From the IMG/VR virus record IMGVR_UViG_3300020465_000029, positions 1-50,867 of that record: 50,867 nucleotides of DNA. One strand, 5' to 3'. Below, piece by piece: positions 16,463 to 25,285 of this stretch. The stretch comes from a virus. Each line of letters begins with the position of its first letter. Within the stretch, counting starts at the first letter, position 1. The notes under the pieces are model-generated. The model saw nothing but the letters and a program-made list of their open reading frames with translations. It was not told the origin of the DNA and did not search any database. Both the position numbers and the translations under genes were made by a program.

Positions 16463-17047
16463 TTAACTATCAGTAAACGGAGTAGCTAATGTGCCATCAC
16501 CCATTAACCAAGCTTCAACCCACCAAGTTGTGGTGTTTACGCCTGTCAAGTTGATCCAACCGCCTGTTAACCATCCCTGTTCAATTGCACCTAAATCAAT
16601 AACATCATTTGATGAGGCAGGATGAAAGTTGTCAGTTTCACCAATTTCGCCTGTATCGAATAAAAATGCAGTTCCTAAGAAACCATCAGTTCCATCTGTA
16701 GTTGCTGTTTTAATTTGTCCAGCACCAGAAAAAGTTGTTTCTACTAAGAATTTATAGTTTAAACCAGCCGCTGGAGTTGGAAGTGTTACCACGATCCCAG
16801 CCGCTCTGTTAAAACCAAAAGTTGTTCCAGACATTGCTGTTGTTACAGTGTATGTTGCATCAGTTATAGATGTATATGGAACGACAATGTTAGTAGCACC
16901 TGTCATTTTAGAAGTACCTGTGCCAGTTATATTACCACTAGAGTCAATATCAAAATTGGTTGTTATTGCGCCTGTAGTGGAGCTTTTTGTGATTTGTTCA
17001 AAACCACCTTCAGACCGTATTGGTCCATTAAAAGTTGTATTAGCCAT
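16463..17047 (-). CDS. Capsid-associated/decoration-like protein, 194 aa
   Basis: N terminus MANTTFNGPIRSEGGFEQIT, then TTGAITTNFDIDSSGNITGT. This is a recurrent marine-phage protein found directly after the major capsid gene. The rest is beta-rich with AGIVVTLPTPAAGLNYKFLV and a tryptophan-rich end (WLTGGWINLTGVNTTTWWVE). The pattern suggests a trimeric head decoration protein. Terminators flank the gene on both sides, so it forms a unit that may be transcribed separately from the capsid gene. Confidence 0.74.
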   Translation of the reverse strand: MANTTFNGPIRSEGGFEQITKSSTTGAITTNFDIDSSGNITGTGTSKMTGATNIVVPYTSITDATYTVTTAMSGTTFGFNRAAGIVVTLPTPAAGLNYKFLVETTFSGAGQIKTATTDGTDGFLGTAFLFDTGEIGETDNFHPASSNDVIDLGAIEQGWLTGGWINLTGVNTTTWWVEAWLMGDGTLATPFTDS

Positions 17048-17090
17048 AAATTCCCCCTGTCTCGGCTACTGTCAGCTTTCGCTGTCAAAG

Positions 17091-17118
17091 AAAATTAAAG
17101 GGGGGATTGCTCCCCCCT
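17091..17118 (-). terminator. Terminator after the major capsid gene
   Basis: On the minus strand the stem AGGGGGG/CCCCCCT (17099-17118, 6-base loop) is followed by TTTAATTTT. It lies 6 bases after the capsid stop codon. Confidence 0.7.
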
Positions 17119-17123
17119 AAGAT

Positions 17124-18029
17124 TTAAGCTCCCGGTGAGCCGTAGTAAGCTAGAGGATCAGAATATCCAAATGAATATCTTTCTCTACCTTTGTAACGGA
17201 CATTACCAGTTTCAAAATCACCTTCCATAGAAGTCTTCATTGCGACCCTTGAAAAATGTTTGAAGCCATTAGGAATATCAGTTCCTAAGAACCATGCATC
17301 AGTGTCAGTTAGATAATGGTTAACCATATATCCGCCCGGTACTGCTGACATGGATTTAACAGCATTTAAGTCATTGTCTGCTGACCCAACTCTACCGTCT
17401 GTCTTCATCAGTCTTTCAGCTACAAACTGAAGGTCTGAAGGAATAAGAAGTTTCTTAGGTCTCGCAGCAATTTTAAGACCACGCTCATCAGTCCATTTTC
17501 CAATGGCAATGATCGCAGCTTCTAACGCTGTTTCGTTTAGATCGACAGCAACGGAAGGCTCATTTGCATTTGTTCCACCGCTAACGAGTGGGTGGTCAGT
17601 AGCAAAAAGACTTTTGCCGTCACCACCAGTTTGTCCAGTGAAGCCCTCATTAAAGAGTGCCGCACCCTTAACTTCCTTAGTATTTTGGAATGCACGAGCT
17701 AGTGCCTTAGTATAACGTGCTGACAAACTGTCATACAAGTTATCTTCAACAGCTTCCTGTGTAATTGAAAAGCCCATTGCAATTGCCTCGTGTGTATAAC
17801 GAGCAGTGTACACTTCTTGTGCATCATCATATGCAATTGCTGCGCCTTCGTCTTTCACAGGTGCAGTCCCAAAACCAGAAAGTTTTGTTTCTTCTTCAAA
17901 AGCCCTATCAGAATTTTCGACCTCATAACAAGACCTCCATTCCTCTGGGTATCGTGAATATTCCATGCCGAACAATGCGTTCAAGCCTGGGAGCAACTCT
18001 TTCATTAGTTGCGCTCTTGATATAGCCAT
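17124..18029 (-). CDS. Major capsid protein (Mu gpT-like, HK97 fold), 301 aa
   Basis: The sequence pattern is that of the Mu-like major head subunit family: MAISRAQLMKELLPGLNALF, then a YTARYTHEAIAMGFSITQEA segment (about residues 73-92), a SARYTKALARAFQNTKEVKG helix, LFATDHPLVSGG near 139-150, and RPKKLLIPSDLQFVAERLMK (about 189-208), ending in FGYSDPLAYYGSPGA. It forms the capsid shell. Flanked by the 198-aa head protein upstream and a terminator downstream. Length fits that family. Confidence 0.88.
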   Translation of the reverse strand: MAISRAQLMKELLPGLNALFGMEYSRYPEEWRSCYEVENSDRAFEEETKLSGFGTAPVKDEGAAIAYDDAQEVYTARYTHEAIAMGFSITQEAVEDNLYDSLSARYTKALARAFQNTKEVKGAALFNEGFTGQTGGDGKSLFATDHPLVSGGTNANEPSVAVDLNETALEAAIIAIGKWTDERGLKIAARPKKLLIPSDLQFVAERLMKTDGRVGSADNDLNAVKSMSAVPGGYMVNHYLTDTDAWFLGTDIPNGFKHFSRVAMKTSMEGDFETGNVRYKGRERYSFGYSDPLAYYGSPGA

Positions 18030-18044
18030 ATTTAATTACTCCCG

Positions 18045-18641
18045 TTAGGTTATTGGATCAACTAGGAACGCATTCTCTGCTGGATTTAGCATAACAACAA
18101 TATCTGTGTATGCATCTCCAATAGATGAACCCGGTCTGTCGATGAAGTCCACGATTTTCCAGCATTCGCCACCGACTGATGCAGTTGATGCATCGCCTTG
18201 GTTGCCAGAGTTACCAGTTATAGTGCTACCAGACGAAGTTTCCACTAGGTCTAAAGTCATCCCTAGTTGAGTCTGGGCGATAGCTCCATCACACTGCAAT
18301 TCATACAATGTGTGTGGATGGCATGCGACAACAGCTTTAATGTCACTTGCCGAAATGGAACCCGGATAGTATTGTTTCCAAGTTTTTTGCTCGGAATTTG
18401 GGTCTGTATAAGACACACCCAAAAATACACCAATTGGATTGATTTCACCTGCCACAGCTTCTTTGACGAGATAACCATCGTCAGTCGAACTTGCAACGTT
18501 AGCAAAGCCAACAACATCACCGTTAAAAATAGCTGTTGAATAACCAGATTTAATTAAATATTCTCTAGTTGAACCAGCAAACGGTGTGCCTCCAAGGATT
18601 CCAATAGGTTTTAGCCCTCTAGGGGCTGAAGTTGTACTCAT
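18045..18641 (-). CDS. Capsid decoration/head protein, 198 aa
   Basis: Starts MSTTSAPRGLKPIGILGGTP with a FAGSTREYLIKSGYSTAIFN segment. This N terminus occurs in a family placed directly before the major capsid protein in many marine and alphaproteobacterial phages. Beta-rich; no enzyme motif. Likely a head decoration or auxiliary capsid protein. A strong GGAGGT ribosome-binding site precedes it. Confidence 0.74.
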   Translation of the reverse strand: MSTTSAPRGLKPIGILGGTPFAGSTREYLIKSGYSTAIFNGDVVGFANVASSTDDGYLVKEAVAGEINPIGVFLGVSYTDPNSEQKTWKQYYPGSISASDIKAVVACHPHTLYELQCDGAIAQTQLGMTLDLVETSSGSTITGNSGNQGDASTASVGGECWKIVDFIDRPGSSIGDAYTDIVVMLNPAENAFLVDPIT

Positions 18642-18670
18642 AAGTACCTCCTAATTGAAAGTTAGAGTTA

Positions 18671-18688
18671 AAGGGGATTAATCCCCAA
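18671..18688 (-). terminator. Possible weak terminator at the end of the 154-aa gene
   Basis: A GGGGATTAATCCCC palindrome (18673-18686) overlaps the stop codon and is followed on the minus strand by TTTAACTCTAA. The T tract is poor, so it may attenuate rather than stop transcription. Confidence 0.35.
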
Positions 18689-19142
18689 ACGATACCCTGC
18701 TCTTTCTATCAGGTTGACTGATAGGCATAGCTGGGTTGGATTCCCTCATTAAAGATTGATCAACAGCTTTCATTGCATCTACCGATTGTGTTTTGTAGTG
18801 TTCATTTCGTTGATTTGCCATCTTTGAAGGCATCCTACAGAGAAGTAATCCACCAACTTCTATTTTCCCTTTGAACTTGGGGCTTGGATCAAGCACAAGA
18901 TGCTCTAACTCAGGACATTCTGCCATAGGAACAGCTTCCCATCCTTCTCTGAGCTTCTTGGAATAGTTCATTGGGTCGTCTCGACCTAAAGTTGATATGC
19001 GAACCCATTTAAAGTTCCATCCGTCTTTTGGCAATGGGTCAGGTAAAAGATTTGGTGGTGTCCAATCCTCATTGCGTACATCCTGTTCACGCTTCTCTAC
19101 ATCACGAGGTGTACGTTTTGCTTGGTTAGTTTTAGCTACCAT
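18678..19142 (-). CDS. Conserved marine-phage head-region protein, 154 aa
   Basis: Sequence MVAKTNQAKRTPRDVEKREQ, then WTPPNLLPDPLPKDGWNFKW (about residues 27-46), REGWEAVPMAECPELE and GGLLLCRMPSKMANQRNEHY. The WxPP...P.P.DGW.FKWVR pattern is a recurrent head-cluster protein in marine phages. Function unknown; its position between scaffold and decoration protein argues for head assembly. Confidence 0.7.
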   Translation of the reverse strand: MVAKTNQAKRTPRDVEKREQDVRNEDWTPPNLLPDPLPKDGWNFKWVRISTLGRDDPMNYSKKLREGWEAVPMAECPELEHLVLDPSPKFKGKIEVGGLLLCRMPSKMANQRNEHYKTQSVDAMKAVDQSLMRESNPAMPISQPDRKSRVSFGD

Positions 19143-19153
19143 TAGAATATCTC

Positions 19154-20044
19154 CTAATTATTAAGTGCGACAAATTGTTTGGCGTATTCCTCTAGGGGAA
19201 CGCCTAACCTTTTGGCGACAGCCACTTGGCTGGGTGAAAGTTTGACCTTGCGTGATTTTCTTGGTGACTGATTACCAGCAGGGGTAACAACAGTCTGATT
19301 CACGTTTTGTGAACTCTTCTGATCGGTCACAACTTCATCAGAAGAGAATTTGTGCGGAAACTCCTGCTTAATACGATCATTTAACTGTTCGTAATAAGCA
19401 TCACTGTCTCCACTAATTCCTCTTTTTATAAGTTCATCATGTATGGTGTATGCCGCATTTGTCATAACCATATCTTTGTTGAACCAAGGATTTTGTTCAG
19501 CCCACTCTACAGCCCTTGCATTTGGGGGCGGTGGTATTGACGGGTCAGGTGCAGTTGGAGCTACTGACTGGTCATTAGCCTGCTTCATCTCGGCAAGCTT
19601 GCCACGTTGAGTTGCCGCATCTATCATCCTTGTCTGTGCTTCTACTATTTTGTCAGCGTCACCTTCTTCATAGGCTGACTTATATGCTGACGTAGCACTT
19701 TCAATTTCAGATTTAATTCTGGCTTCCATTTCATCAGTGCCGAATTTACCAATTTTAGACGCTCTGTCTCGCAGTTTTTTATTTTCATCCATCGTTTTGA
19801 CGGCAACGTTGTAATATTCGTCTCTTTGACGTTCTGCTTCTCGTTGCTTTCTTGTCAAATCATCAATACGTTTTTGAAACTTATTTGGTTTTTTCGGCTT
19901 GTCTTCTTCAGCAGTGTCAGCTTCTTGAGAAACCTCTTCCTCTTTTTCTTCTACTGCATCAGGTTCTTTTTTGAATTCAGTTTCTTTTTCTTCATCCAGA
20001 TTTACTTCGACATTTTCGTCTTCGTTTTTAGATTCTTCAATCAT
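19154..20044 (-). CDS. Scaffold-like head protein, 296 aa
   Basis: An acidic N terminus (runs of Glu and Asp over residues 2-50), a long coiled-coil region (RIDDLTRKQREAERQRDEYY onward) and a basic C-terminal region (SPRKSRKVKLSPSQVAVAKRL) are typical of phage scaffolding proteins. Its place between portal and capsid genes fits. It carries the leftmost exact TGACTGGTCA site of this genome (19565-19574), coding Asp-Gln-Ser on the minus strand. No protease motif is seen. Confidence 0.72.
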   Translation of the reverse strand: MIEESKNEDENVEVNLDEEKETEFKKEPDAVEEKEEEVSQEADTAEEDKPKKPNKFQKRIDDLTRKQREAERQRDEYYNVAVKTMDENKKLRDRASKIGKFGTDEMEARIKSEIESATSAYKSAYEEGDADKIVEAQTRMIDAATQRGKLAEMKQANDQSVAPTAPDPSIPPPPNARAVEWAEQNPWFNKDMVMTNAAYTIHDELIKRGISGDSDAYYEQLNDRIKQEFPHKFSSDEVVTDQKSSQNVNQTVVTPAGNQSPRKSRKVKLSPSQVAVAKRLGVPLEEYAKQFVALNN

Positions 20045-20418
20045 ACATGCGCCCTCGCTATTTTAGTTGGATCGGAAACTACTGCCAATATGGCATCGTC
20101 ATTAACAATTCGCATTTCGGTTTCACTGCATTCAAAACGATGACCTGCATATTTTGAAAGCATAACCCAATCACCTTCTTTACACCACGGATTAAAACGA
20201 AACCTTGGGTCAGAATGTGGATAGGCATTTGGACCGACCTCTACGACCTTGCCAATTATTGAAGCTACGTCTTCTCTGTTCTTTGCATCAGAAGGGAGAA
20301 GAACGCCTCCTTTTGTTTTCTCTTCAACTTTGGGCATCACGATTAGCACATGATATCCTGTTGGTTTTGGATAGTCGTCAGGAATGGCGACTTCTGCGGT
20401 TGAATAAACCGTTGTCAT
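20041..20418 (-). CDS. groES: Phage GroES-like co-chaperonin (Cpn10), 125 aa
   Basis: The protein has the Cpn10 design: an N-terminal strand (GYHVLIVMPKVEEKTKGGVL, residues 21-40) leading into the mobile loop with GGVLLP (37-42), then ASIIGKVVEVGPNAY (52-66), KEGDWVMLSKYAGHRFE (81-97) and a closing MRIVNDDAILAVV strand. It would cap the host GroEL for folding phage head proteins, as T4 gp31 does (known example). Longer than bacterial GroES by about 28 residues, mostly at the N terminus. Lies in the head cluster, four bases overlapping the scaffold gene. Confidence 0.88.
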   Translation of the reverse strand: MTTVYSTAEVAIPDDYPKPTGYHVLIVMPKVEEKTKGGVLLPSDAKNREDVASIIGKVVEVGPNAYPHSDPRFRFNPWCKEGDWVMLSKYAGHRFECSETEMRIVNDDAILAVVSDPTKIARAHV

Positions 20419-20457
20419 ATATTCTCCTATGTTTTTGTGGTGGCTAACCGCAGACGT

Positions 20458-20655
20458 TTAGAAGTCTTCTTCGTCTTCGTCTGTTTTCTTTGCCAACGAG
20501 AGGAGTTCTCTCTCTGCGATGGCTAGACCCTCAATCTGTCCAACCATTCGTTGATATGCATCATAACTCTGTGCAGACCCCAGTGCCACGGAGTCTGTTA
20601 ATTCATTCATTAACGTTCTTAACTGCTTTCTAAAAGTTTCTGAATCAATCCTCAT
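20458..20655 (-). CDS. Small helical protein, 65 aa
   Basis: All-helical and acidic: MRIDSETFRKQLRTLMNELT, then QMVGQIEGLAIAERELLS pattern (QRMVGQIEGLAIAERELLSL) and a DEDEEDF tail. Overlaps the 86-aa gene by 11 bases. Unknown function; probably part of head assembly, as the acidic tail and size resemble small chaperone-like neighbours of portal genes. Confidence 0.62.
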   Translation of the reverse strand: MRIDSETFRKQLRTLMNELTDSVALGSAQSYDAYQRMVGQIEGLAIAERELLSLAKKTDEDEEDF

Positions 20656-20905
20656 AAAACGTCTCTACAAAAATTGGGGTTGCTTCCCCAACATAAGCTC
20701 CAGCAATATTAAAATTATAATATTCTCTGGCTTCTTCATATGTCATTTTGTCTTTCATTAATATTTCAATTATCTTTTCAACATCATATGCCACAACACT
20801 TCTCTGACCAAAAGAATTTGCAGTTCCCATAATAGCTTCATCAAAGCCATCTGCGAATGTATACGTTTCGTCAGTTTCTTCCAGTATTGCCTTTCGTATT
20901 GGCAT
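20645..20905 (-). CDS. Small unknown protein after portal gene, 86 aa
   Basis: Sequence MPIRKAILEETDETYTFADG, then VVAYDVEKIIEILMKDKMTY and AYVGEATPIFVETFYED. The pattern resembles small proteins found with portal genes in marine phages, but I cannot name the family. The start overlaps the end of the portal gene by 35 bases. Confidence 0.62.
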   Translation of the reverse strand: MPIRKAILEETDETYTFADGFDEAIMGTANSFGQRSVVAYDVEKIIEILMKDKMTYEEAREYYNFNIAGAYVGEATPIFVETFYED

Positions 20906-23282
20906 CTTTGTTCACTTTCATCAATTCAATTGCCAACTTATCATCAGCGATTTCTTTCTGTTGTGCAAGTCTTTTCTCTTCCAGATTGTTTCTCATCTGT
21001 GTTTTCTGCAAGTCTGTCTGTGCTTCAAGCTGTGCTTCCTGTGCTTCCTGTTGTAACTCAGCTTGTTTTAACTGCAATTCAGCCTGTTGCTGTTGTACTA
21101 CTGGGTCTTGAGCCGCGGCTAACTGTTGCTCAAGAACGGCTTGTTGTTGCGCTTTGCCAGTTATCTGAGCTGCAGCTTGTGCCGCACTTGTGGCTAATTG
21201 TTGTTCCTGCTCTGGTGAAAGTCCTTTAGGGTCTTTCTTTTCAATTGGTGGCAGGCTAGTACCCATCATTTGTTCAGCTTCATTTCTGTACTTATGCGCC
21301 ATATGCTCACTAATATGCGATGACAGTGCAGGCTGTATCATCTTAGCCATTGGGTTTTTCATCAATGAAGGGTCTTTCATTAAACTCATATGTGCAGAGA
21401 TATGAGCATCGTGATCTTGATATGAATAAACCTTATTGGGTATTCCTGTCATAATCCTCGCATTTTCTGAAATTGGGTCAAATGGCGGTATTTCATTTAC
21501 GTCTGGCAACACCTTGTCAACTTCTTCCATCCCAGTTGTTTCCAAGTATCTTCGATGCAGTTCCCTCATGTCATACAAATTGGGTGCAGATGCCGCTACC
21601 TGCATAGCCGCCTGTTGTTGCATCATACGTTGTGCAAAAGATGTTGCATTAGGATCAGATACTGGAATAATATCAACCCTGTTATCAAAATCTTCACTTG
21701 GGTTTCCTTTTTCCTCATAAGGATATTCCTCTATACTGGATGCTATAATATCTGAAAGCAAACCCAACTCTCTGCGTAGAGAATTGTGCAGTCTAGCATG
21801 AATAGCACTCATAACCTTCATTGACCTTTCAATCAATGCAAGAGTAGTCCCCACTGGTGCTTCCTGATTGCCCTGACCAACCTGAAGGTCTGCAATTGAA
21901 GCAAAACGCCTTCCTTCTTCTACAAGAACGCCCAACAATTGTGCCAACGTGGCTGAAGGCTCTTTAAAGGGCAACGGCATAATATTGTCTCTAATCGCAC
22001 CACTTGGCAAATCTAAATCCCTGAACTCACCGGGTGCTATAGGTGTATCGTCACCTTTTATTCTTAATCCTCTGGCTTTAAATCCAGCAGGTAAATTTGC
22101 CAACGTACCAGCATCAATTAACTGTCTTAGTATAGACGTTGAACTTTTTGCAATAGAACCAATAAGATGGATCAAACCAAAACCGTAATAACCTAGTCCC
22201 GGTTGAAACTTATAATGTACAAAGAACTGTGTTGGTCTTTTTAATGTGTCGTTCTGGTCGTAATTGCGGCGAATTGAAAGGATGGTATTGCTTTCCCTGT
22301 CAATCGTGACGACATACGGGAGTGCAATTCCTGTTTCTTCCCCGTCTTCTCCTTTGTCTTCAAACCCTGCGAGTTCGAGTTCTGCGTGAACTTCGAGGAT
22401 AGTCCGAAGGTCATTTTCGCTAACTTCCGTGACTCCTGTGAGTTCGTTGTATTTTGTTTTGACATCTCCGCCTCCTGACTGGGCTTCTGTTAACTCAACA
22501 TCCCTGTAAAAACCGTTTATTTGCATTTTCCGAACAAAATTTTCGGTTTTCTGCATAACATGTGTAAATCTTGGTGATGTCATCAAATCAGTTGTCGAGT
22601 AAGAAACAACAAAATCTTCTGCTGGCACAAAAACGCTAGACGGTCTTTTTAAATATGGATCATAGTATACTTTTCTAAAAGCAGAGCCTGCTAAAGAAAG
22701 TTGAAATAACAACTGCTCTGTTTCGTTTCTGTATTCTGGCATTTCTTCAGTCAAAAGATAATTCATGTAGCCTTCTACACGTTTTGCCTGACCGCCTTTT
22801 TCTTCTGAAAAACTTCCAACAACTTTAGTTTTAACAGGTCCAGAAGCTGGAAATATCTCCATCATAGATTGTGACACGAACCTAATAACAGCTTCTGACA
22901 GTATTGGGTGTGTAACACCTGTCGCACCATCAAATGGCTGTGTTCTCATTTCGTTCTTTATTCCAAGCAGTTCCAACCCATCTGTGTAGGTTTCTTCCCA
23001 CTCAGATCGTGAAGAACGGTCATCTTCATAAGATGCGATTAAATCAGAAGCCAATTCTGCAAGGTCTTCCTCATCCATCATTTCTGCAAGGTTTTCTGAT
23101 TCGTCTACTTGCTCTGACTCACTGTCAAAATTTATTTCTACACCACCGTCTTCTGTCTCAATCATAACAGCTTCAGGGTTCACAACGCCAATAGATACCT
23201 CTGACTGGTCAGATGGTTCAATCATATCCTGCTCGTCAAGAACCTGACTTGTCAGTGATTTTTCTATTTGATTGGTTGCCAT
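20871..23282 (-). CDS. P22-type portal protein, 803 aa
   Basis: The sequence is that of a P22-like portal: an acidic N terminus, then LASDLIASYEDDRSSRSEWE (about residues 76-95), a GATGVTHPILSEAVIRFVSQ segment, the clip and stem region with GLGYYGFGLIHLIGSIAKSS and LRQLIDAGTLANLPAGFKAR, and RRFASIADLQVGQGNQEAPV. The C-terminal 110 residues form a Gln/Ala-rich helical barrel (QQAVLEQQLAAAQDPVVQQQ). The portal forms the dodecameric ring through which TerL pumps DNA. P22 portals are about 725 residues; this one is somewhat longer. Contains one TGACTGGTCA site (23202-23211). Confidence 0.9.
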   Translation of the reverse strand: MATNQIEKSLTSQVLDEQDMIEPSDQSEVSIGVVNPEAVMIETEDGGVEINFDSESEQVDESENLAEMMDEEDLAELASDLIASYEDDRSSRSEWEETYTDGLELLGIKNEMRTQPFDGATGVTHPILSEAVIRFVSQSMMEIFPASGPVKTKVVGSFSEEKGGQAKRVEGYMNYLLTEEMPEYRNETEQLLFQLSLAGSAFRKVYYDPYLKRPSSVFVPAEDFVVSYSTTDLMTSPRFTHVMQKTENFVRKMQINGFYRDVELTEAQSGGGDVKTKYNELTGVTEVSENDLRTILEVHAELELAGFEDKGEDGEETGIALPYVVTIDRESNTILSIRRNYDQNDTLKRPTQFFVHYKFQPGLGYYGFGLIHLIGSIAKSSTSILRQLIDAGTLANLPAGFKARGLRIKGDDTPIAPGEFRDLDLPSGAIRDNIMPLPFKEPSATLAQLLGVLVEEGRRFASIADLQVGQGNQEAPVGTTLALIERSMKVMSAIHARLHNSLRRELGLLSDIIASSIEEYPYEEKGNPSEDFDNRVDIIPVSDPNATSFAQRMMQQQAAMQVAASAPNLYDMRELHRRYLETTGMEEVDKVLPDVNEIPPFDPISENARIMTGIPNKVYSYQDHDAHISAHMSLMKDPSLMKNPMAKMIQPALSSHISEHMAHKYRNEAEQMMGTSLPPIEKKDPKGLSPEQEQQLATSAAQAAAQITGKAQQQAVLEQQLAAAQDPVVQQQQAELQLKQAELQQEAQEAQLEAQTDLQKTQMRNNLEEKRLAQQKEIADDKLAIELMKVNKDANTKGNTGRN

Positions 23283-23374
23283 ATGATCTCTTTATGTAAT
23301 TTTTTATTTCATTAGGTTTAATAATATCTGATCTTTTTGTGTAGGGGACATGTTTTACCTGTCCACTTAAAATT

Positions 23375-24868
23375 CTAGTAATACTCTTTCTTACTTCGTT
23401 GATACCACGGTGCTTCTTCATCCTCGTAATCCGTTGGTAAACGGATAAACCCTCCCTGTCTAAAACGCATAAGTGCTAAAGTCGTACAATCAACCAAATC
23501 ATCATGTTGACCATTTGGGAATGATGCACATTGTTCAATTACTTCTTCTGCCCAACGTGTCGGAGGATACCATACAAGACCTGAAGCAAAGATATCGGCA
23601 ACTGCATTAACCCTACTAAGCTTATCTTGACCCCTAGAAGGAGTGTAGTCAGTGACTGGTACACCTGATGAACGTAATTCCTGAATAAGCGGTAAGCCTG
23701 CTGCTTTAGCCTCAACCAAGAAAGCGTCAGGCTGGTAGGAATGGTATATCTCGTGTGTCCTAGCCTTGAGTTCAGGAAATTCAAGCTTTTCGTTAATACT
23801 GTCGAGCAAAATAATATTAGAAGCTTCTTCATTGGTAAAAACGCCCCATGTAGTTATTGCAGAATAGTCAGAACGAGCATTCTTTGTATGTGCCGTGTCA
23901 ACTGACTGTATAATAAAATCGCATTCTGGCGGATTGGGTTTTGTCCACTCACGCCAGTATTCACGTTTTATTAAAGCACCTTCTTCTGCTGTAGGTGTTT
24001 GTTGATACTGAGCAAGCCATTTACCTAACGGCAACTCGGCTTTTAGTGCGTGTAACTCCTCTTTGGGCCAAAATTCGGGCCAAAGTGGTTCACCGCTTTC
24101 ATACATTGCTGGCAATTCAATGACTTCCCATTGATCAGAACCAGTCCGTTCTCTAGAAGATTGAACTAACCTAGAGGTTAAATCCATCTCCGACCATCGT
24201 GTCATCACGACAATAATTGCACCTTTCGGTTGTAAACGCTGTCTAGGACCTGATGAGTACCAGTCGTAAATGCTGTCATAATATTCTGGAGTAGGATTGA
24301 TACCCGCAGTCTCAGAATGAGGGTCATCAATTATCAACAAATCAGCACCACGACCAGTCATCGCAGCACCAACACCGCAAGCAAAATACTCGCCCCCACC
24401 ATTTGTATCCCATCTACCTGCAGCTTTTGAGTCTGCTCTTAAAGTAACTTCTGGAAATACTTCCTTAAATGGTTCGGAATCAATCAAGTTTCTGACTTTT
24501 CTGCCAAATCTTTGAGAAAATTCCGTGGTATGTGTCGCTGCTATGACCTTTCGTGAAGGGTCTTGCCCTAACAGCCAAGCTGGTAACAACCACGAAGTTA
24601 ATTCACTTTTTCCGTGTCTTGGGGCAATGTTAATTATTATTCTTTTAAGCTTGCCCTCGGCTACCGCTTGAAACTTTTCAGCCATTATCCTGTGGTGTGG
24701 TCCTTCTATAAAAGGGGGCCAAACCTGTCTGGCAAATGACAAAAAATCAGTCTTGGAGTTTTCTATGTTGTTGGCTTCTTGCCAATTCTTCAAAGCATTT
24801 GCTATTGATGCCTTATGATTGTTTGGTAATTTATCCAAATTGGATAAAATATCCTTTACACCGATCAT
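23375..24868 (-). CDS. terL: Terminase large subunit, 497 aa
   Basis: The packaging ATPase and nuclease. Walker A-like APRHGKSE is at residues 82-89, Walker B LLIIDD at 177-182, coupling motif region AIIVVMTRW near 217-225, and the RNase H-like nuclease begins with SVDTAHTK (Asp 324) and ends with HDDLVDC near residue 470. It translocates DNA into the capsid through the portal. The ATG has no Shine-Dalgarno; a perfect AAGGAG with a seven-codon ORF lies 60 bases upstream in the same frame. The small subunit is 2.1 kb away at 26984-27538. Confidence 0.93.
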   Translation of the reverse strand: MIGVKDILSNLDKLPNNHKASIANALKNWQEANNIENSKTDFLSFARQVWPPFIEGPHHRIMAEKFQAVAEGKLKRIIINIAPRHGKSELTSWLLPAWLLGQDPSRKVIAATHTTEFSQRFGRKVRNLIDSEPFKEVFPEVTLRADSKAAGRWDTNGGGEYFACGVGAAMTGRGADLLIIDDPHSETAGINPTPEYYDSIYDWYSSGPRQRLQPKGAIIVVMTRWSEMDLTSRLVQSSRERTGSDQWEVIELPAMYESGEPLWPEFWPKEELHALKAELPLGKWLAQYQQTPTAEEGALIKREYWREWTKPNPPECDFIIQSVDTAHTKNARSDYSAITTWGVFTNEEASNIILLDSINEKLEFPELKARTHEIYHSYQPDAFLVEAKAAGLPLIQELRSSGVPVTDYTPSRGQDKLSRVNAVADIFASGLVWYPPTRWAEEVIEQCASFPNGQHDDLVDCTTLALMRFRQGGFIRLPTDYEDEEAPWYQRSKKEYY

Positions 24869-24904
24869 TTTATTTACTTTTTTGTTTAATTTTATCTAGC
24901 AAGA

Positions 24905-24928
24905 CTATGCTAATTTTGAAGAAGTCAT
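24905..24928 (-). promoter_or_regulatory. Leader mini-ORF with perfect Shine-Dalgarno before terL
   Basis: AAGGAGATTTTAT leads to an ATG coding MTSSKLA and a TAG. The terL start, 37 bases further on and in the same frame, has no ribosome-binding site of its own. Ribosomes may reinitiate at terL after this mini-ORF; inference from layout only. Confidence 0.4.
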
Positions 24929-24952
24929 ATAAAATCTCCTTTATGCTTGCAT

Positions 24953-24988
24953 ATTACACTGTTTAGCGGTGTAATGTTTATTTTTTTT
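24953..24988 (+). terminator. Plus-strand terminator-like hairpin between terL and DUF3310
   Basis: ATTACACTG/CGGTGTAAT (9 bp with one G-U pair, 5-base loop, 24953-24975) is followed by GTTTATTTTTTTT on the plus strand. No plus-strand gene lies upstream, so it would stop antisense transcription. On the minus strand the same hairpin could shield the terL leader. Confidence 0.5.
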
Positions 24989-25000
24989 AATATTTGATGC

Positions 25001-25285
25001 TTATTTCGTGTTTTCAAGCTTATCTATTAACCTTTTTATGTAAAATTGTGCTTTTTCTAGGTCTTCTATTGGCTTTTCCTTAAAGGGGAATCGCCATATG
25101 TATTTAAAAATAACTTGCCACAAATACATCTGGTGACCATTCAAGAACGTGTTATAGTTTCTGTCCTGACTGGTCATAGCTTCCATTGCATCAATACATT
25201 CTATCTTGCTAGATGCATAATGCGGTGGATGATTAACCATATCAGTCGAAAAACCAGTCGTATTGTCCTGACTTGGGTTGTTCAT
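25001..25285 (-). CDS. DUF3310 protein, 94 aa
   Basis: I place the start at the ATG of MNNPSQDNTTGFSTDMVNHP, since the DUF3310 hallmark VNHPPHY follows at once; the open frame extends to 25507 but the extra part is the shadow of the zinc-ribbon gene. Then come IECIDAMEAM and YLWQVIFKYIWRFPFKEKPI with EDLEKAQFYIKRLID, the C-terminal helices of DUF3310 (sometimes annotated nucleotide kinase-like). Its function is unproven in the family. Contains TGACTGGTCA in a Thr-Ser-Gln frame (25167-25176). Confidence 0.82.
   Translation of the reverse strand: MNNPSQDNTTGFSTDMVNHPPHYASSKIECIDAMEAMTSQDRNYNTFLNGHQMYLWQVIFKYIWRFPFKEKPIEDLEKAQFYIKRLIDKLENTK

Noticed and set aside
20855-20875. Minus-strand CTGACGAAAC resembling a hammerhead core
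   Set aside because: There is no room for stem II between CTGACGA and the GAAA; it is coding sequence.
23236-23421. 61-codon minus-strand frame between terL and the portal gene
   Set aside because: Overlaps both genes and has no ribosome-binding site; only about 92 bases are not used by the neighbours.
24249-24275. CTGATGAGTACC resembling a third hammerhead core
   Set aside because: No GAAA follows, stems do not form, and it lies within the terL coding sequence on the opposite strand.
24866-24928. Reading through two TAG codons from the mini-ORF into terL (recoded stop)
   Set aside because: TAG ends other genes in this window (for example 28687-28689 and 38982-38984) and no suppressor tRNA is seen, so stop-codon recoding is unlikely.
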